Shown here piece by piece: positions 61,446 to 64,000 of a DNA stretch of 64,000 bases. Each line of letters opens with the position of its first letter. The first letter of the stretch is position 1. This DNA is from Streptomyces iakyrus (GTDB lineage: Bacteria; Actinomycetota; Actinomycetes; Streptomycetales; Streptomycetaceae): NCBI RefSeq assembly GCF_000717055.1, contig NZ_JNXI01000012.1:124001-188000 (forward strand). The letters are read 5' to 3'. The position numbers were made by a program, and so were the translations under genes. The notes under the pieces are model-generated. The model was not told the origin of the DNA and ran no database searches. It worked only from the letters and a program-made list of their open reading frames with translations.

Positions 61446-62317
61446 GACCCCCGGGGCCCGGCCCGCTCGGGCCGCCGCGATTCGTGGCCCTCGGGGACTC
61501 GCTCACCGAGGGTGTGGGAGACCCCGTCGGAGGCGGGGCGTGGCGCGGCTGGGCCGCGCTGCTCGCCGACGGGCTTTCCGAGGAGCCGGCCGCGTTCACC
61601 AACCTCGCGGTGAGCGGCTCACAGACCCGGGACGTGCTGGAGCGGCAGCTGCCGGCCGCGCTGGACCTGCGGCCCGGCCTCGTGTCCGTGGTCGTCGGCG
61701 TCAACGACACCCTGCGCTGCACGTTCGACATCCAGGCCGTGGCCACCCGGCTCGACCGGGTGTACGCGGCCTGTACGGAGCACGGCGCCGTCCTGCTCAC
61801 CGCGTGCCTGCCCGACCCGGGCAGGATGCTCGGCGTGCCGGCCGCCCTCGCCGATCCACTGGCCCGGCGGCAGCGGGCCGTGAACATGGTGGTGCACGCC
61901 CTGTCCGAGCGGTACGGGGCGCTGCACCTGCACGCGTGCGAGGGCGACTGGACCACCGACCGTGCCCTGTGGAGCGCGGACCGGCTGCACCCCGGGGAAC
62001 GCGGGCACCGGCAACTTGCCCTGCGCTTCCACGCGCTGCTCGCGGAGCACGTCCTCGCTACGGGGCCCGCTCCGTCGGCGGAACCCGAGTTCCCCGCCCC
62101 GGCGAAGGCGGCGAGCCTGTGGTGGCTGGCCACGGCCGGCACCGGCTGGGTGGCACGCCGATGCACCGACCTGCTGCCCCAGCTCCTGACCCTGGCCGCC
62201 GAGGAACTCCGGCACCGCGCCCGCGGCACGAGCGCCCGGCTCGACCTGCGGGCCTCGGCCGCGGTGTCCGCCGCGCTGGCCGCCCTGGCGGTGGTGGAGC
62301 GGGCGGACGCGGCCTAG
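61442..62317 (+). CDS. SGNH/GDSL hydrolase
   Basis: 291 aa from ATG 61442. Block I FVALGDSLTEGVGDP (catalytic Ser), block II NLAVSGSQTRDVL (oxyanion Gly), block III VVGVNDTLR (GxND), block V WSADRLHPGERGHRQLA (catalytic Asp-x-x-His). No signal peptide, so the enzyme is cytoplasmic. An extra C-terminal helical region (~220-290) has no recognisable motif. Terminal gene of the GT4 module. Confidence 0.92.
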   Translation: MRPPGPGPLGPPRFVALGDSLTEGVGDPVGGGAWRGWAALLADGLSEEPAAFTNLAVSGSQTRDVLERQLPAALDLRPGLVSVVVGVNDTLRCTFDIQAVATRLDRVYAACTEHGAVLLTACLPDPGRMLGVPAALADPLARRQRAVNMVVHALSERYGALHLHACEGDWTTDRALWSADRLHPGERGHRQLALRFHALLAEHVLATGPAPSAEPEFPAPAKAASLWWLATAGTGWVARRCTDLLPQLLTLAAEELRHRARGTSARLDLRASAAVSAALAALAVVERADAA

Positions 62318-62353
62318 GTCTGAAACTGACGGACGTTATAGACAGGTGGGTCT

Positions 62354-62367
62354 CCCGCAGAGGCGGG
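62354..62367. terminator. Hairpin between the SGNH gene and pxpC
   Basis: CCCGC-agag-GCGGG followed by GTTT, between convergent gene ends. Confidence 0.5.
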
Positions 62368-62369
62368 GT

Positions 62370-63239
62370 TTAGCGGCGGCGTACGGCCACGAAGCGGACC
62401 GGTGTGCCCGGGACCGCCTGAGCGGCGGCCGGGAGGTCGGCGGCGCGGACGACGGCGATCACCGGGTAGCCCCCGGTGGTCGGGTGGTCGGCCAGGAACA
62501 CCACCGGCCTGCCGTCCGGCGGGACCTGCACGGCGCCCAGGACCATGCCCTCGCTGGCGAGTTCACCCGGCCAAGCCCGCTCCAGGGCGGGCCCCTCGGT
62601 GCGCAGGCCGATGCGGTTGCTCGCGGAGGACACCCGGTAGGGCCGGGAAACGAACGCCCGTACGGCCTCGGGCGTGAACCAGCCGTCCCGCGGGCCGAGC
62701 GTCACCCGCAGCACCAGCTCGGCCGGGGGCGCCGGCTGCGGGGCGACGTCCACGCGCGCGTGCACGCCGGCCGGCCGGCCCAGGGGCAGCACCGTCCCGG
62801 CCGCGAGCGGGGGCGGGCCGAGCCCTGACAGCAGGTCCGTCGACCGGCTGCCGAGCACCGGCTCGACTGCGATGCCCCCGGAGACCGCCACGTAGGCGCG
62901 GAGGCCCGACACAGCGGGACCGACGTCCAGCAGCGCACCGCCGGGCACGCGCACCGGCGCGCCCCAGGCGGCGGGCCGTCCGTCCACCGTGACCGGGCAG
63001 GACGCACCCGTGACCGCCACGGTGACGGTCGAACGGGGGCGTACGGCACAGCCGTCGAGGGTCGTCTCCAGCACGGCCGTCCCCGGTGGATTTCCGGCGA
63101 GCCGGTTGGCGAGGCCGGCCGCGGGCCGGTCCAGCGCCCCGGAGCGGGGGACGCCGAGATGGGCGTGCCCGGGGCGGCCCGCGTCCTGCACGGTGGTGAG
63201 GGCCCCGGCCCGGACGACGGCGAGGGCGCGGTCCGTCAT
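62370..63239 (-). CDS. pxpC: 5-oxoprolinase subunit C (biotin-dependent carboxyltransferase family, KipA-like)
   Basis: 289 aa from ATG 63237-63239 (ATGA overlap with pxpB). AHS2 domain: LAVVRAGALTTVQDAGRPGHAHLGVPRSGALDRPAAGLANRLAGN, TAVLETTLDGCAV, LRAYVAVSGGIAVEPVLGSRSTDLLSGLGP, and RIGLRTEGPAL. With PxpA and PxpB it forms the bacterial ATP-dependent 5-oxoprolinase, converting pyroglutamate to glutamate. The name is by similarity; older annotations call it urea carboxylase- or allophanate hydrolase-like. Confidence 0.9.
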   Translation of the reverse strand: MTDRALAVVRAGALTTVQDAGRPGHAHLGVPRSGALDRPAAGLANRLAGNPPGTAVLETTLDGCAVRPRSTVTVAVTGASCPVTVDGRPAAWGAPVRVPGGALLDVGPAVSGLRAYVAVSGGIAVEPVLGSRSTDLLSGLGPPPLAAGTVLPLGRPAGVHARVDVAPQPAPPAELVLRVTLGPRDGWFTPEAVRAFVSRPYRVSSASNRIGLRTEGPALERAWPGELASEGMVLGAVQVPPDGRPVVFLADHPTTGGYPVIAVVRAADLPAAAQAVPGTPVRFVAVRRR

Positions 63240-63853
63240 GACCCCGCCTCGGGGACGAACCGCACCGGCGTGCCCGGTGACAGCAGAGCGGCCGGCACGC
63301 GCGCGTGGTCCCACAGCACGGCGTCCGTGGTGCCGATCAGCTGCCAGCCGCCGGGCGAGGAGCGCGGGTACACGCCCGTGTACGGGCCCGCCAGGGCGAC
63401 CGACCCGGCCGGAACGGCCGTACGCGGAGTGGCCCGGCGCGGAACGTCGTAGCGCGGCGGCAGCCCCGTGAGGTAGCCGAAGCCGGGCGCGAAGCCGCAG
63501 AAGGCCACCCGGAACTCGGTACCGCTATGGATACGGGCGACCTCCCGCACCGGCACGCCCCAGTGCGCGGCGACCTCGGCCAGGTCCGGGCCGTCGTAGC
63601 GGACCGCGATCTCCACCACGTCACCCGCGCGTGGGGGAGCGGCCGGCAGGTCGGCGGCGGTCAGTTCGGCGGCCAGCCGGGCGGGGGCGTCGAGGCCGTC
63701 GAGGAGGACCGTGCGGGCCGCGGGCACGATCTCGCGGACCGACAGCGTTCCGTCCGCGCGGCGCCGCAGCAGCTCCGCGTGCAGGGCCTGGGCCTCGTCG
63801 CCCGAGGAGACCTCGACGAGCAGGGCGTCCTCGCCGACGGGCAGGACCTTCAT
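63236..63853 (-). CDS. pxpB: 5-oxoprolinase subunit B (KipI-like)
   Basis: 205 aa from ATG 63851-63853, overlapping pxpA (ATGA). AHS1 domain: KVLPVGEDALLVEVSSGDEAQALHAELL, VVEIAVRYDGPDLAEVAAHWGVPVREVARIHSGTEFRVAFCGFAPGFGYLTGLPPRYDVPRRATPRTAVPAGSVALAGPYTGVYPRSSPGGWQLIGTTDAVLW, with the GFAPGFxYL and SPGGWxLIG motifs of the KipI/PxpB family. Confidence 0.92.
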   Translation of the reverse strand: MKVLPVGEDALLVEVSSGDEAQALHAELLRRRADGTLSVREIVPAARTVLLDGLDAPARLAAELTAADLPAAPPRAGDVVEIAVRYDGPDLAEVAAHWGVPVREVARIHSGTEFRVAFCGFAPGFGYLTGLPPRYDVPRRATPRTAVPAGSVALAGPYTGVYPRSSPGGWQLIGTTDAVLWDHARVPAALLSPGTPVRFVPEAGS

Positions 63854-64000
63854 GCGAAGGCCTCCACCCGGACCCCAGACGCCTCCAGCCGCTCCCGCAC
63901 CCGGCGCGCCAGCTCCACCGCGCCCGGGGTGTCGCCGTGCAGGCACAAGGAGCGCGCGCGTACCCCGATACGCGTGCCCGAGCGGGAGACGACCTCTCCG
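63850..64000 (-). CDS. pxpA: 5-oxoprolinase subunit A (LamB/YcsF family), C-terminal end only
   Basis: The minus-strand frame that ends at TGA 63852-63850 reads ...SLCLHGDTPGAVELARRVRERLEASGVRVEAFA, the conserved C-terminus of LamB/YcsF proteins (HGDTPGAVxxA). The start is beyond the window edge. With pxpB and pxpC it makes a complete pxpABC operon. Confidence 0.9.
   Translation of the reverse strand, partial: GEVVSRSGTRIGVRARSLCLHGDTPGAVELARRVRERLEASGVRVEAFA

Overview
The window is chromosomal DNA from an actinomycete, almost certainly a Streptomyces. The evidence is very high G+C with third codon positions nearly all G or C, GTG starts, near-absence of TTA codons (one found), RbpA, a Lrp/ROK/TetR/MocR-rich regulator set, secreted chitinase and GH6 cellulase, and a typical Streptomyces dispersed intergenic repeat present three times. 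The gene order (priA-fmt-rsmB, ribE-ribM-ribBA-ribH-hisE-hisG, chitinase, ppm-fxsA-rbpA) matches what I remember of the S. coelicolor core chromosome. I see no IS element, prophage, CRISPR array, tRNA, rRNA or large biosynthetic cluster, so this looks like core sequence with small accessory inserts.

Layout. 1-5.3 kb: 3' part of priA, a convergent HTH gene, then fmt and rsmB. 5.3-11.3 kb: MMPL exporter, rpe, a SorC-type regulator, an orphan barstar and guaB1. 11.4-15.9 kb: a GNAT acetyltransferase, an APC amino-acid permease with its AsnC/Lrp regulator, an MFS transporter and a small secreted protein. 16.2-19.5 kb: a nitrilase-superfamily amidase plus a tryptophan-2-monooxygenase-like flavoenzyme (potential aromatic amino acid to arylacetic acid route) and a DUF5995 gene. 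19.5-25.6 kb: GH6 glycosidase, NCS2 uracil permease, Nudix hydrolase, and a divergent MFS/ROK pair with a shared palindrome. 25.6-27.4 kb: an ECF41-type sigma factor and its NmrA-like target gene. 27.7-32.7 kb: FMN riboswitch and the riboflavin operon including the transporter RibM, running into hisE, hisG and a PH-domain gene. 32.9-35.3 kb: two coupled CNNM/CorC membrane proteins behind a structured leader. 35.4-42.2 kb: a CbxX/EccA-like AAA ATPase carrying the only TTA codon, a small kinase, a Tat-exported C39-type peptidase, a small membrane protein, a TetR regulator and a GH18 chitinase. 42.5-50 kb: acyl-CoA dehydrogenase, two small Streptomyces proteins, a Lrp regulator, an amidohydrolase, ppm, fxsA, a 450-bp minisatellite and rbpA behind a sigma-R-type promoter. 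50-54.6 kb: a UMF1-type MFS protein, GDPD coupled to YczE, and a divergent MocR regulator. 54.6-59 kb: an FtsK-like P-loop membrane protein with a degenerate Walker A, a 64-aa membrane partner, an ankyrin protein, a 19-aa leader peptide and a HEAT-repeat protein. 59-64 kb: two GT4 glycosyltransferases plus an SGNH hydrolase, and the 5-oxoprolinase genes pxpC, pxpB and (cut by the edge) pxpA.

How the parts connect. Cotranscribed sets with 4-base ATGA/GTGA overlaps include ribE-ribM-ribBA, the CNNM pair, yczE-GDPD, GT4-GT4-SGNH and pxpA-pxpB-pxpC. The most striking regulatory link I see is that the promoter region in front of the ECF41 sigma gene has the same architecture (same spacing, same direct repeat) as the chitinase promoter 15 kb away, and that the sigma factor has a matching ECF41-type target promoter just downstream. 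If both are real, they form a chain from chitin/N-acetylglucosamine control to sigma factor to oxidoreductase.
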